Shown piece after piece: positions 7,097-15,145 of a stretch of 57,420 nt of DNA. The translations under genes were made by a program, and so were the position numbers. The notes beneath the pieces are model-generated. The model was given only the letters and a program-made list of their open reading frames with translations. It was not told the DNA's origin and did no database searches. Within the stretch, counting starts at the first letter, position 1. Each line of letters begins with the position of its first letter. The DNA comes from an uncultured Pelagibacteraceae bacterium (GTDB lineage: Bacteria > Pseudomonadota > Alphaproteobacteria > Pelagibacterales > Pelagibacteraceae), in contig CACPMF010000009.1 in NCBI GenBank assembly GCA_902634935.1, positions 1-57,420 of the forward strand. Direction: 5' to 3'.

Positions 7097-8208
7097 TTTA
7101 AGATTTCAGAAGCATTAGCGTATTGGTGACCAAAAACATCTGCTACAGCTTTATAAGTAACGCTACCTTTGTGAACATTTAATCCGGCTAAAAAATTCAA
7201 ATCCTCTTTTAAAGCTTTTTGATAGCCATCTTTTGCTAGTTTGCTTAAAAAAGGTAAAGTGGCATTGTTTAATGCTATAGTTGAAGTTCTAGGAACCCCT
7301 CCTGGCATGTTTGCTACGCAATAATGAACTACATCATCAACTATATAAGTTGGTTCTGCGTGTGTTGTCGGTTTGCTGGTTTCAACACATCCGCCTTGAT
7401 CAATTGCAACATCAACTATTACAGATCCTCTTTTCATTTTCTTAAGCATATTTTTTGAAACTAATTTTGGTGCTTCAGCGCCTGGAATTAAAACTCCTCC
7501 AACTAATAAATCACATTCTGAAATCAATTTTTCTATGTCTGTTTCATCACTTAATTGAGGAATGATTTTATCTCCAAACATTTCAGTTAATTGTTTTAGT
7601 CTCTCAGCTGATTTATCCACAATATGAACTTTTGCTCTCATACCAGTTGCAATAATTGCAGCATTTTCTCCAACAACGCCTCCACCTAAAATAACTACAT
7701 TACCAGGTTCTCCACCAGGAGCTCCACCAAGCAATATCCCTCTTCCTTTTTGATTTTTCTCCAAGCAATGTGCTCCAGCTTGAACAGACATTCTGCCTGC
7801 GACTGCACTCATTGGTGCAAGCAATGGAAGTCTACCATTATTATCTGTTACTGTTTCATAAGCTATGCAAACTGATTTTGAATCTATTAATCCTTGAGTT
7901 AATTCTTTTGCAGCAGCTAAATGCAAATAAGTAAAAACTATTTGATTTTCTTTAATCATTTTTACCTCTTTTGCTAAAGGCTCTTTGACTTTAACAATTA
8001 TTTCAGCGTCATTAAAAATATCCTCTGCCTTATCAATAATTTTAGCTCCAGCTGATTTATATTGATCATTGTCAAAACCAGCTTCAAAACCACCATTATT
8101 CTCAATTAAAACCTCATGACCATTTGAGGTTAAAGTTCTTACACTTTCGGGAGTTAATCCTATACGATTTTCTTGCGGTTTAATTTCCTTAGGAACACCG
8201 ATTTTCAT
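7093..8208 (-). CDS. ald: Alanine dehydrogenase
   Basis: A 371-residue protein with the full Ald/PNT pattern: MKIGVPKEIKPQENRIGLTP at the start, FTYLHLAAAKEL with the catalytic region, SAVAGRMSVQAGAHCL, the NAD-binding loop VVILGGGVVGENAA (about 172-185), and AIDQGGC. It catalyses L-alanine + NAD+ to pyruvate + ammonium + NADH in the cytosol. It lies 9 bp downstream of the omega-amino-acid:pyruvate transaminase on the same strand. There it would recycle the alanine made by transamination back to pyruvate, the standard arrangement in bacterial taurine catabolism. Confidence 0.96.
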   Translation of the reverse strand: MKIGVPKEIKPQENRIGLTPESVRTLTSNGHEVLIENNGGFEAGFDNDQYKSAGAKIIDKAEDIFNDAEIIVKVKEPLAKEVKMIKENQIVFTYLHLAAAKELTQGLIDSKSVCIAYETVTDNNGRLPLLAPMSAVAGRMSVQAGAHCLEKNQKGRGILLGGAPGGEPGNVVILGGGVVGENAAIIATGMRAKVHIVDKSAERLKQLTEMFGDKIIPQLSDETDIEKLISECDLLVGGVLIPGAEAPKLVSKNMLKKMKRGSVIVDVAIDQGGCVETSKPTTHAEPTYIVDDVVHYCVANMPGGVPRTSTIALNNATLPFLSKLAKDGYQKALKEDLNFLAGLNVHKGSVTYKAVADVFGHQYANASEILN

Positions 8209-8217
8209 AAATTGGAA

Positions 8218-9561
8218 TTAATTTTTTTTGCTTTTTGCGTAGTTTGAAATTCCAGTTCTTAGTTTTTCAATAATTTCATCTATATGTTTTTTTTCACAAA
8301 TAAACATAGGAGCAATAATTAAACAGTCTCCTGTTGCTTTAAAATTTACTCCTGCTTCATAACAATGTTTAAAACATGTAAATCCAGCGGCTCCAGGCTT
8401 TTTATGCATTTTCATGTCTATACCGCCCATCATTCCATAACCTCTAATATTATCTACTGCTTCTAAATCTTTAAGAGACATTAAACCTTCTTGGAAATAG
8501 GGACTCATTTCTTTTGCTCTATTAAATATATCTTCTTTCTCAAATATATCTTGAACTGCTAAACCTGCTGCAACGGAGATTGGTATTCCTGAGTATGTGT
8601 ATCCATGGAATAATTCTATTGTTCCTTTGGGTGCGCCATCCATTATTGAATCGTAAATCTCCTCTTTACATGCCACTGCACCCAATGGCGATATACCGTT
8701 AGTAGTTGCTTTTGCCATTGTGATTATATCTGGTGTTACACCGTACTCTTGAGATGCAAACGGTGAGCCTGTTCTTCCCCACCCTGTTATTACCTCATCA
8801 AAAATTAAAATTATGCCGTGCTTATCGCAAATCTCTCTTAGTCTTTGTAAGTATCCTTTTGGTGGAACTAAAGTTCCAGTTGATCCTGCAATTGGTTCTA
8901 CAATACATGCTGCAATATTTTCTCCTCCAAAGTTTGTACAAATTCTTTCTAAATCATCTGCTAATTCTGCTCCTGTTTCTGGCTGACCTGAAATAAATTT
9001 ATGTTCTGGTAAATGTGTATGCCTCATATGAACAACACCTGGCATTAATACACTTGCAAATGTTTTAACATTATTGATCATGCCACCAACAGATGTCGCT
9101 CCAATATTCATTCCGTGGTAACCTCTTTCTCTACCGACAAATCTAAAACGATTACCTTCTCCTCTAGATTTATGGTAAGCTATTGCAATTTTAATTGCCG
9201 TTTCAACTGCAGTTGATCCACAAATCGTATAAAAAATTCTATTTAAATTTCCTGGGGTATGTTTTGCAATTCTTGTTGCAAGTTCAAATGAACCTCCAAA
9301 ACCTTGTTGGAATGGTTGAGCATAATCAACAGTTTTTAATTGTTTGGTTATTGCATCAATAATTTCTTGTCTCCCATGACCTAAAGGATTGCAAAATAAT
9401 CCAGAGCTTGCATCAATTTGAGTTTTTCCATGATGATTTTTTAAATAAACTCCTTTTGCTTCAACTATTAATCTTGGATTTTCTTTAAAATCTTTATTGG
9501 ATGTAAATGGCATCCAATGTTCATTTAAAGAATTTGGAATATTTGGTTTCTCTGAACTCAT
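8218..9561 (-). CDS. Class III omega-amino acid:pyruvate aminotransferase (taurine or beta-alanine)
   Basis: A 447-residue class III PLP transaminase. Its N-terminus (LNEHWMPFTSNKDFKENPR) and ELADDLERI, PPKGYLQRLREICDKHGI and FDEVITGWGRTG segments follow the omega-amino acid:pyruvate transaminase group. D255 (FDEVITG) and K284 (TMAKATTNG) are the expected PLP-contacting Asp and Schiff-base Lys. It would convert taurine to sulfoacetaldehyde or beta-alanine to malonate semialdehyde, giving alanine. It is divergent from tauA and upstream of ald, which favours taurine, but by sequence type beta-alanine is equally possible. I leave the symbol empty for that reason. Confidence 0.88.
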   Translation of the reverse strand: MSSEKPNIPNSLNEHWMPFTSNKDFKENPRLIVEAKGVYLKNHHGKTQIDASSGLFCNPLGHGRQEIIDAITKQLKTVDYAQPFQQGFGGSFELATRIAKHTPGNLNRIFYTICGSTAVETAIKIAIAYHKSRGEGNRFRFVGRERGYHGMNIGATSVGGMINNVKTFASVLMPGVVHMRHTHLPEHKFISGQPETGAELADDLERICTNFGGENIAACIVEPIAGSTGTLVPPKGYLQRLREICDKHGIILIFDEVITGWGRTGSPFASQEYGVTPDIITMAKATTNGISPLGAVACKEEIYDSIMDGAPKGTIELFHGYTYSGIPISVAAGLAVQDIFEKEDIFNRAKEMSPYFQEGLMSLKDLEAVDNIRGYGMMGGIDMKMHKKPGAAGFTCFKHCYEAGVNFKATGDCLIIAPMFICEKKHIDEIIEKLRTGISNYAKSKKN

Positions 9562-9592
9562 AAATTTTTTAAAAAAGTAAGTTTTTATTCTC

Positions 9593-9654
9593 TTAGACTA
9601 ATTCATTTTGATTAGACAGAAAATAAATATACCATACAACTCAAAGTTGTCTAA
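9593..9654. promoter_or_regulatory. Candidate operator region between the transaminase and tauA
   Basis: The 192-bp divergent gap carries TTAGAC at 9593-9598 and again at 9612-9617 (19 bp apart), plus an inverted copy GTCTAA at 9649-9654. It also has a perfect 6-3-6 inverted repeat ACAACT-CAA-AGTTGT at 9636-9650. This density of a mixed six-mer in AT-rich DNA is unlikely by chance. The position is about 50 bp upstream of the tauA -10 box and close to the transaminase start, suiting a shared regulator such as a TauR (MocR-type) protein. No regulator gene lies in the window, so this is inference. Confidence 0.35.
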
Positions 9655-9701
9655 GTTTTTAATGTCACCCCTTATGCATAATTCATTATTTACATCAATC
9701 T

Positions 9702-9745
9702 TATAATGAACTTAAATACGCGCCGTAAATTAAATTTAATTACAG
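9702..9745 (+). promoter_or_regulatory. tauA promoter -10 box and ribosome binding site
   Basis: A perfect TATAAT lies at 9702-9707, but there is no recognisable -35 hexamer 16-18 bp upstream, as expected for an activator-dependent promoter. AGGAG at about 9744-9748, followed by AAATA, precedes the ATG at 9754. The predicted leader is about 40 nt. Confidence 0.4.
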
Positions 9746-9753
9746 GAGAAATA

Positions 9754-10695
9754 ATGAAAAAAATAATTAGTTTTATTTTAGGAAGTATATTTGCTCTAAA
9801 CCTTGCAATTACTGCCGCTAATTCGGCAGCGAATGTAGTTAGAGTTGCATACTTTTTAGAATGGCCAAGTCCTAATTTAGAAGACATGCAGAAAAAGAAT
9901 TTTGCAAAAGCTCTTGGAGTGCCAGTTAAGTGGACAAACTTCACTAACGGTGGTGCAATGACTGATGCAATGTTAGCTGGAGATATTGATATTTCTTATT
10001 CACAAGGATTAGTCCCTTTCATCAATGCTGTAAAATCAAAAGCTCCAATTAAGCTTGTTGATATTGCAATGGAGTATGGAATGGGTGGAACTACGTGTGT
10101 AACATCGAACGCTTCAGGTATTACAAAAGCAAATGCAACAGAACTAGAGGGTAAAAAAGTTGCTGTTCCACTTGGAACAATGGCTGAATATGTTTTTGAT
10201 GAAAGTATGAAAGTTGTTGGAGCTGACAGAGGTAAAATGGATATCATTCAAATGGACCCAGAAGAAGGTGCTGCTGCTTTAGTAAGTGGTGATGTTGTAA
10301 TGGCATGTTTATTTGGTGGTAACTCAATTAAGGCTGCAACTGCAGTTGGATCAAGACTTTTAACTGTTCAAGAAGCAAGAGATGCTGGTATTTTAGGAAT
10401 AGATATCACATCAGTGACAGATAAGTTTATGAAAGAGAACCCTGGAATGTTAAGAACATTCATCGAAGTAACTCATGAAGCTAATGACAGATATAGAGCT
10501 GGTAAAAGCGATATGAATTCTATGTCAAAAGCATCTGAGATGAAAGTTGCAGACATGAAAGAAACTTTAGATGGTTTCAAGTTTTTAACTCCAGAAGAAA
10601 CTAAACAATCTATGGAAAGTGGTAATCTTGATGCCTTCTTAAAAGGTATGGGAACACCAGACGGAGCAGTAGATACAAGTTTCTTACCTCTATAA
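9754..10695 (+). CDS. tauA: Taurine-type ABC transporter substrate-binding protein
   Basis: I chose the ATG at 9754, which has AGGAG just upstream and begins a clean signal peptide (MKKIISFILGSIFALNLAITAANSA), over the in-frame ATG at 9706. The 313-residue product has a SsuA/TauA/NMT1-like fold: WPSPNLEDMQKKNFAKALG, WTNFTNGGAMTDAMLAGDID, GMGGTTCV, ELEGKKVAVPLGTMAEYV, and FGGNS. This closely resembles the TauA proteins of marine Rhodobacterales. It captures its ligand in the periplasm for TauBC. A strong hairpin follows before tauB, which would favour high tauA transcript relative to tauBC. Taurine is the best ligand call from family and context. Confidence 0.88.
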   Translation: MKKIISFILGSIFALNLAITAANSAANVVRVAYFLEWPSPNLEDMQKKNFAKALGVPVKWTNFTNGGAMTDAMLAGDIDISYSQGLVPFINAVKSKAPIKLVDIAMEYGMGGTTCVTSNASGITKANATELEGKKVAVPLGTMAEYVFDESMKVVGADRGKMDIIQMDPEEGAAALVSGDVVMACLFGGNSIKAATAVGSRLLTVQEARDAGILGIDITSVTDKFMKENPGMLRTFIEVTHEANDRYRAGKSDMNSMSKASEMKVADMKETLDGFKFLTPEETKQSMESGNLDAFLKGMGTPDGAVDTSFLPL

Positions 10696-10716
10696 TTTTG
10701 TAGGGTAAAAAATTTA

Positions 10717-10751
10717 ATAGGCACCAATTTTTAATTGGTGCCTATTTTTTT
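10717..10751 (+). terminator. Intrinsic terminator/attenuator between tauA and tauB
   Basis: A perfect 12-bp inverted repeat, ATAGGCACCAAT (10717-10728) with ATTGGTGCCTAT (10734-10745), has a 5-nt loop and runs into a T tract to about 10751. It is the best intrinsic terminator I saw in the window. It sits 22 nt after the tauA stop and 29 nt before tauB, so partial termination would give excess binding protein over membrane components. Confidence 0.88.
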
Positions 10752-10779
10752 GGTAAAAATTCTAATATAAAGTCATTGA

Positions 10780-11577
10780 ATGAGTGATCTAGTTTCTGAA
10801 AATCTAAACATGATTTTTAAAACCCCCAAAGGGGAAACTGTTCATGCATTAAAGGATGTAAGTTTTACTCTTAAAAAAGGAGAACTTCTTACTGTTTTAG
10901 GCCCATCAGGTTGTGGAAAAACAACTTTATTAAATATTACTGCTGGATTTTTAAGACCAACCTCAGGAAAAATAACTTTAAATAATAATGAAATAGATGG
11001 ACCTGGTGTTGAAAGGGGTATGGTATTTCAACAAGGTGCATTGTTCGAATGGTTAACAGTTGCAGAGAATGTGAACTTTGGATTGAGGATGAAAAAAGAG
11101 GATCCAAAAATTACTGCAGAAAAAGTTGATGAATGGCTTGATATAGTCGGTCTAAAAGGATTTGGAAATACTCCTACCTATCAGCTATCAGGTGGAATGC
11201 AGCAAAGAGTTGCCTTAGCAAGATGTTTAATAAATGATCCCGATTTAATTTTAATGGACGAACCATTAGGCGCTTTAGATGCATTAACTCGAGAAAAGAT
11301 GCAATCTTTAGTTTTAAAGATTTGGAAGGAAACGGGAAAAACAATCATATTAATTACTCACTCAGTTGAAGAAGCCTTGTTACTTGGTGAAAGACTTTAT
11401 GTAATGGCACCAAGACCAGGAAGAATACACAAGGAGTACAATCTTCCTTTTGCAGAGATGGGTTTAAAAGAAGACTTAAGGGAAATTAAAAAAAATAAAG
11501 ATTTTTCATCTAAAAGAGAGGAAATTCTATCTATGATTTGGGATATGGAAGAAGAAATTATGGGGAAAGATAATTAA
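10780..11577 (+). CDS. tauB: Taurine-type ABC transporter ATPase
   Basis: A 265-residue nucleotide-binding subunit: Walker A GPSGCGKTT (41-49), Q-loop VFQQ, signature LSGGMQQR (136-143), Walker B LILMDEPLGALD (156-167), and ITHSVEEALLLGERLYVMAPRPGR, which is typical of the TauB/SsuB/nitrate group. It follows tauA after the hairpin, and its stop abuts the tauC start (TAA then ATG). It powers import through TauC. Confidence 0.92.
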   Translation: MSDLVSENLNMIFKTPKGETVHALKDVSFTLKKGELLTVLGPSGCGKTTLLNITAGFLRPTSGKITLNNNEIDGPGVERGMVFQQGALFEWLTVAENVNFGLRMKKEDPKITAEKVDEWLDIVGLKGFGNTPTYQLSGGMQQRVALARCLINDPDLILMDEPLGALDALTREKMQSLVLKIWKETGKTIILITHSVEEALLLGERLYVMAPRPGRIHKEYNLPFAEMGLKEDLREIKKNKDFSSKREEILSMIWDMEEEIMGKDN

Positions 11578-13503
11578 ATGTTAACCCAGTTTGCAACAAT
11601 AATAATATTTGTAGCGATAATTGGATGTATTCTTTATGGAAGAAGATTAATAAAGACTGAAAAAGTTGATGCAGTTTTTGGAAACCCTGAAAGAGCAAAG
11701 GGTGGCACGCATTGGATTGTTGTAGGTAGTAGCGCAATCTTATTAGTTTGGTTGTATTATTCTTGGGATATAGCAAAAGGGTTTTACCCAAAATCTGCAA
11801 ATGAGTTATGCCAAGTGGCAAAAATCAATGAGTCATTGATGGGTTTAAAATATCAATTTCCTATTGAAGAAAGAGAGTTCAAAAGTACTTCAATTATTAA
11901 AATCGAAAATAAAAATCTTAAAAATATAGCTAATGAAATTCAAAATTCAAATGATCTAAATGATCAGCAAAAAAAGATATTAATTGGTTTTGTTGATGAA
12001 ACAATCCAGCTCATTCCTTTACTTACAAATAATAATTTAATGGAAATGGATACAAAAATTAAGATTAAAGAAATGACTGAGGAAATTAAAATTTTGAGCT
12101 CAAATTTTAAAAAAAAAGATTATCCATTTGAAACTGAGGCAGAAAAAAATGAAAGACTTAAAGCTGTCACGGAACAAGGTGGATGGGGTATTACTACTGT
12201 AAAAACTGGAACTGGCTCTATAGAAAATACACTTGAAGTTCCATTAGTTCCAGGGACAAATAGAGGTTTAAAATTTCATGCTGCTGCAGCAAAACTTAAA
12301 GTGATTAGTGACAAATTTTTTAAGTTAAGAAATCATAACTCATATTTTAAAAATTCAATTAAAGAATTAAAAAATGAAATCAAAGCGTACAGGAAAAGTT
12401 TGGATGATAGTGAGGAAATAGCATCAACATATGCAAAAAATATTGTAAAAATAGCGAGAAGAATAGAATTTGCTAGCATCTATCCTCCAACAGCTCTTAA
12501 TGAGATGAAAGATGCAATAATTGAATTTGATAATCTTCAAAAATCTGAACAAGGTGGATTAAGATTAATTGACATACTTTTATTTCCTGCAGGAACAATA
12601 GTTGCGAGTGGTCCAAGTTGCTCTGAACAAGGTTCAGGTAGATGGCTACCTAAACCATCTGATACCTTTAACAAATTTATTCTTATGTCTAAACCAAGTG
12701 TTGGATATAAAAATATTCCATTGCTTTGGATTGAAATGGTTGATGTCAGTTCTATGATTGGTTTTATCCTACCAGATTGGATTGCAGATGTTTTACCTGG
12801 AGAGTATCCAGTTCACACTAAAGATGGAATTGTAAAGGAAAATTTTAAAAGCAAAGTATTAAAACTAGTAACAGGTGATTTTAAATTATTTAAAGTTCCT
12901 GTTCCGTATGGACATATTTGGGACTCTTTTTTAAGAGTATTTTTAGGATTAGTTTTTGGAATTATAATAGGAGTGCCTTTAGGTTTGTTTATGGGGTTAA
13001 ACAGATTTGCTAAAGGATTTTTTGATCCCTTAATTGAATTATACAGACCTGTACCGCCTTTAGCATGGGCACCTTTGATAATTTCAGTCTTAGGAATTGA
13101 TAATACTGGTAAAGTTTTTCTGTTATTTATGGTTTCATTATCAATAATGATAATATCAGCAAGAGCAGGGGCATCAGGTACTCAGTTATCAAAAATTCAC
13201 GCAGCACACTCTTTAGGTGCCTCTAAAAAACAAATTTTAAGACATGTTATTTTCCCTAATTCTCTTCCTGAAATATTAACAGGTATAAGAGTTGCTGTTG
13301 GAATGTGTTGGGGTACTTTAGTGGCAGCAGAGTTTTTAGCTGGCACAACTGGTATTGGTTTTGTTGAAAACGTTGCTAAAAAGTACTTTCAGTATGAGGT
13401 AATTTGGATCACAATATTTATAATGGGAATGTTGGGTCTTTTGTTTGATATTACTCTTAGAAAAATTATCGATAAAACTATACCTTGGAGAGGTAAAGGC
13501 TAA
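11578..13503 (+). CDS. tauC: Taurine-type ABC transporter permease with very large N-terminal extension
   Basis: A 641-residue protein. The last ~200 residues are a standard BPD-type permease: SFLRVFLGLVFGIIIGVPLG, YRPVPPLAWAPL, and the EAA-loop-like segment AAHSLGASKKQILRHVIFPNSLPEILTG. This domain alone would be about the size of classical TauC. In front lie ~430 extra residues with two helices (about 4-22 and 45-63), a long charged helical or coiled-coil part (about 90-310), and a conserved-looking GPSCSEQGSGRWLPKPSDTF segment before the permease. The central part should be periplasmic and could contact TauA. Similar long TauC proteins seem to occur in marine alphaproteobacteria; the function of the extension is unknown. 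Confidence 0.88.
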   Translation: MLTQFATIIIFVAIIGCILYGRRLIKTEKVDAVFGNPERAKGGTHWIVVGSSAILLVWLYYSWDIAKGFYPKSANELCQVAKINESLMGLKYQFPIEEREFKSTSIIKIENKNLKNIANEIQNSNDLNDQQKKILIGFVDETIQLIPLLTNNNLMEMDTKIKIKEMTEEIKILSSNFKKKDYPFETEAEKNERLKAVTEQGGWGITTVKTGTGSIENTLEVPLVPGTNRGLKFHAAAAKLKVISDKFFKLRNHNSYFKNSIKELKNEIKAYRKSLDDSEEIASTYAKNIVKIARRIEFASIYPPTALNEMKDAIIEFDNLQKSEQGGLRLIDILLFPAGTIVASGPSCSEQGSGRWLPKPSDTFNKFILMSKPSVGYKNIPLLWIEMVDVSSMIGFILPDWIADVLPGEYPVHTKDGIVKENFKSKVLKLVTGDFKLFKVPVPYGHIWDSFLRVFLGLVFGIIIGVPLGLFMGLNRFAKGFFDPLIELYRPVPPLAWAPLIISVLGIDNTGKVFLLFMVSLSIMIISARAGASGTQLSKIHAAHSLGASKKQILRHVIFPNSLPEILTGIRVAVGMCWGTLVAAEFLAGTTGIGFVENVAKKYFQYEVIWITIFIMGMLGLLFDITLRKIIDKTIPWRGKG

Positions 13504-13521
13504 TTTCAACTCATAAACTTA

Positions 13522-13746
13522 ATGAATAAAAACAAAATATTAGAGTGGACAGGCGTTATAACTGCTATTATTTATTCACTACTAGTTGCCTTAAACATTG
13601 GGGCTGAATTTCTTGGTTTTGCATTATTATTAATCTCTGCAATTTTAATCGGTTTATGGGCATATTTAGGAAAACATAGAGGGATTTTATTACTTCAAAT
13701 TTTTTATGCCACAGCAGGTATAATTGGAATGTTTAGGTGGTTTTAA
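13522..13746 (+). CDS. Small three-helix membrane protein in the tau operon
   Basis: A 74-residue hydrophobic protein with helices around WTGVITAIIYSLLVALNIGAE, FALLLISAILIGLWAYLG and LLLQIFYATAGIIGMFRWF. The motif pattern (E-W-x-G, polar N in helix 1, K-H-R-G loop) recalls small PnuC/SemiSWEET-like membrane proteins, but I cannot assign a family. It lies 18 bp after tauC, and its TAA overlaps the next ATG (TAATG), so it is co-expressed with the transporter and the dehydrogenase. Confidence 0.7.
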   Translation: MNKNKILEWTGVITAIIYSLLVALNIGAEFLGFALLLISAILIGLWAYLGKHRGILLLQIFYATAGIIGMFRWF

Positions 13747-14750
13747 TGAAAAAAGAAAGGTTAGAAAAATTACTAACTAAAATATTTCTTAAACATAAAT
13801 TAAGCAAAGCACATGCAAAGATTTGTTCAGATGCATTAGTTAATGCAGAATTGGTTGGTGCCACTGGTCATGGTGTCTCTAGATTAAAAATGTATTGCGA
13901 CAGAATAAATAAAAAATTAATTAATCCAAAGCCGAAATTTAAATTTAAAAAAATATCTCAATCCATAACGCAAATTGATTCCGATGACAGTATTGGTTTT
14001 GTAGCTGCTGATATTGGAATTAAAAAAGCAATTGAGAGCGCCGAGAAAACAGGATTAGGTTTAGTTGGTATTAAAAGAAGTGGTCATTATGGGTTATCAG
14101 GATACTACGCAGAACAAGCAGTTAAAAAAAATTTATTAACATTAATTTTTACTAATGCTCCCCCCGCTATAGCTCCACATGGTGCATTAAAAACTTTGTT
14201 TGGAACAAATCCAATTTGTTTTGGAACACCTACCTCTTCAAAAGTTCCTTTTATTCTAGATACTTCTGTATCAATGATAAATAGAGGTAAAATAAGAGTT
14301 GCAGCAAAAACTGGATCTAAAATACCAGAAGGTGTTGCATTAGATAAATATGGAAGGCCAACCACAGATGCAACTAAAGCTCTAAAAGGTGTGCAATTGC
14401 CTATTGCTGGATTTAGAGGATCAGGTTTAGCATGGATGGTTGATATCTTAAGTGGAGTTTTCACTGGAGGAAATCATGGAGGAAAAGTTAAAGATCCATT
14501 TGATGATTTTTCAGGTCCTCAAAACATTGGTCATTTATTTATTGTTATGAAGTCAAATTTATTTGTTAAAAATTTTAACTCAAGAATTAAAGAAAATATA
14601 AGAAGAGTGAAAAAACTCCCAAAACTAAAAAATATAAAAGAAATTATGTATCCAGGACAAAATAAGTTTAACAGATATAAAAAAAATTTTAATAAAGAGA
14701 TTAAAATTACAGACGATATTAAAAAAGATATTGAGAAACTCTTGAATTAA
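13746..14750 (+). CDS. Malate/L-lactate dehydrogenase-family (Ldh_2) oxidoreductase, ComC/SlcC-type candidate
   Basis: A 334-residue protein read from the ATG at 13746, which overlaps the previous stop and has AGGTGG upstream. Family motifs: ELVGATGHGVSRL (about 37-49), GLGLVGIKRSGHYGLSGYYAEQA, NAPPAIAPHGA, LFGTNPI, PEGVALDKYGRPTTDATKAL, and GFRGSGLAWMVDIL. The family oxidises 2-hydroxyacids with NAD(P)+; members include malate, ureidoglycolate, delta-piperideine-carboxylate and (R)-sulfolactate dehydrogenases (ComC/SlcC). Co-expression with TauABC and the nearby HpsN-type gene makes sulfolactate/sulfopyruvate the favoured substrate pair. That is context, not sequence proof. Confidence 0.75.
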   Translation: MKKERLEKLLTKIFLKHKLSKAHAKICSDALVNAELVGATGHGVSRLKMYCDRINKKLINPKPKFKFKKISQSITQIDSDDSIGFVAADIGIKKAIESAEKTGLGLVGIKRSGHYGLSGYYAEQAVKKNLLTLIFTNAPPAIAPHGALKTLFGTNPICFGTPTSSKVPFILDTSVSMINRGKIRVAAKTGSKIPEGVALDKYGRPTTDATKALKGVQLPIAGFRGSGLAWMVDILSGVFTGGNHGGKVKDPFDDFSGPQNIGHLFIVMKSNLFVKNFNSRIKENIRRVKKLPKLKNIKEIMYPGQNKFNRYKKNFNKEIKITDDIKKDIEKLLN

Positions 14751-15025
14751 GTTGCTACAAAAAATAAAACTGCAACAACGCTTATAAATAAACCAGTCAA
14801 AACCCTAGTTTCTATTTTTTTATTTTTTTCTTGAATTTTAAGTCTGTTATTCAGTTTATTTATACAAATCTTATGTTTGTTTGTTTTATTGTTACTTAAC
14901 TCAACTTTATTTTGTTCAGCGCTTAATGTTTTTGGATCAGATACGTTAACAACGGATCCATTGGGGTCAAATTTGGAATTGATTAAAATTTTTGGATTTA
15001 ATTTTGTTAAAGTCTCAATACTCAT
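14747..15025 (-). CDS. Small tail-anchored protein of unknown function
   Basis: A 92-residue protein read from the ATG at 15025. It has a polar N-terminal part (SIETLTKLNPKILINSKFDP), a Lys/Asn-rich middle that may be helical, and a single C-terminal membrane helix (VLTGLFISVVAVLFFVAT) with no further residues, so it is a tail-anchored protein. I do not recognise the family. A longer frame with TTG at 15073 exists, but a near-perfect promoter overlaps that extension, so I prefer the ATG. It ends convergently with, and 4 bp inside, the Ldh-type gene. Confidence 0.5.
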   Translation of the reverse strand: MSIETLTKLNPKILINSKFDPNGSVVNVSDPKTLSAEQNKVELSNNKTNKHKICINKLNNRLKIQEKNKKIETRVLTGLFISVVAVLFFVAT

Positions 15026-15043
15026 CTTATTTTTTATAATTTG

Positions 15044-15073
15044 ATTATAGTCTAAAAGTTTAAAGATACTCAA
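15044..15073 (-). promoter_or_regulatory. Sigma70-type promoter for the small tail-anchored protein
   Basis: On the minus strand, TTGAGT (15073-15068), an 18-bp spacer and TATAAT (15049-15044) stand about 18 nt before the ATG at 15025. Transcription would start near 15037, leaving a leader of about 12 nt. This places the translation start downstream of the TTG at 15073. Confidence 0.5.
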
Positions 15074-15145
15074 TCTTTGATATCACCAAATTAGGTTTTT
15101 TTAATGCAACCTGTTCATTTTGGGTCGCGATCTTTTATTTTAGCT

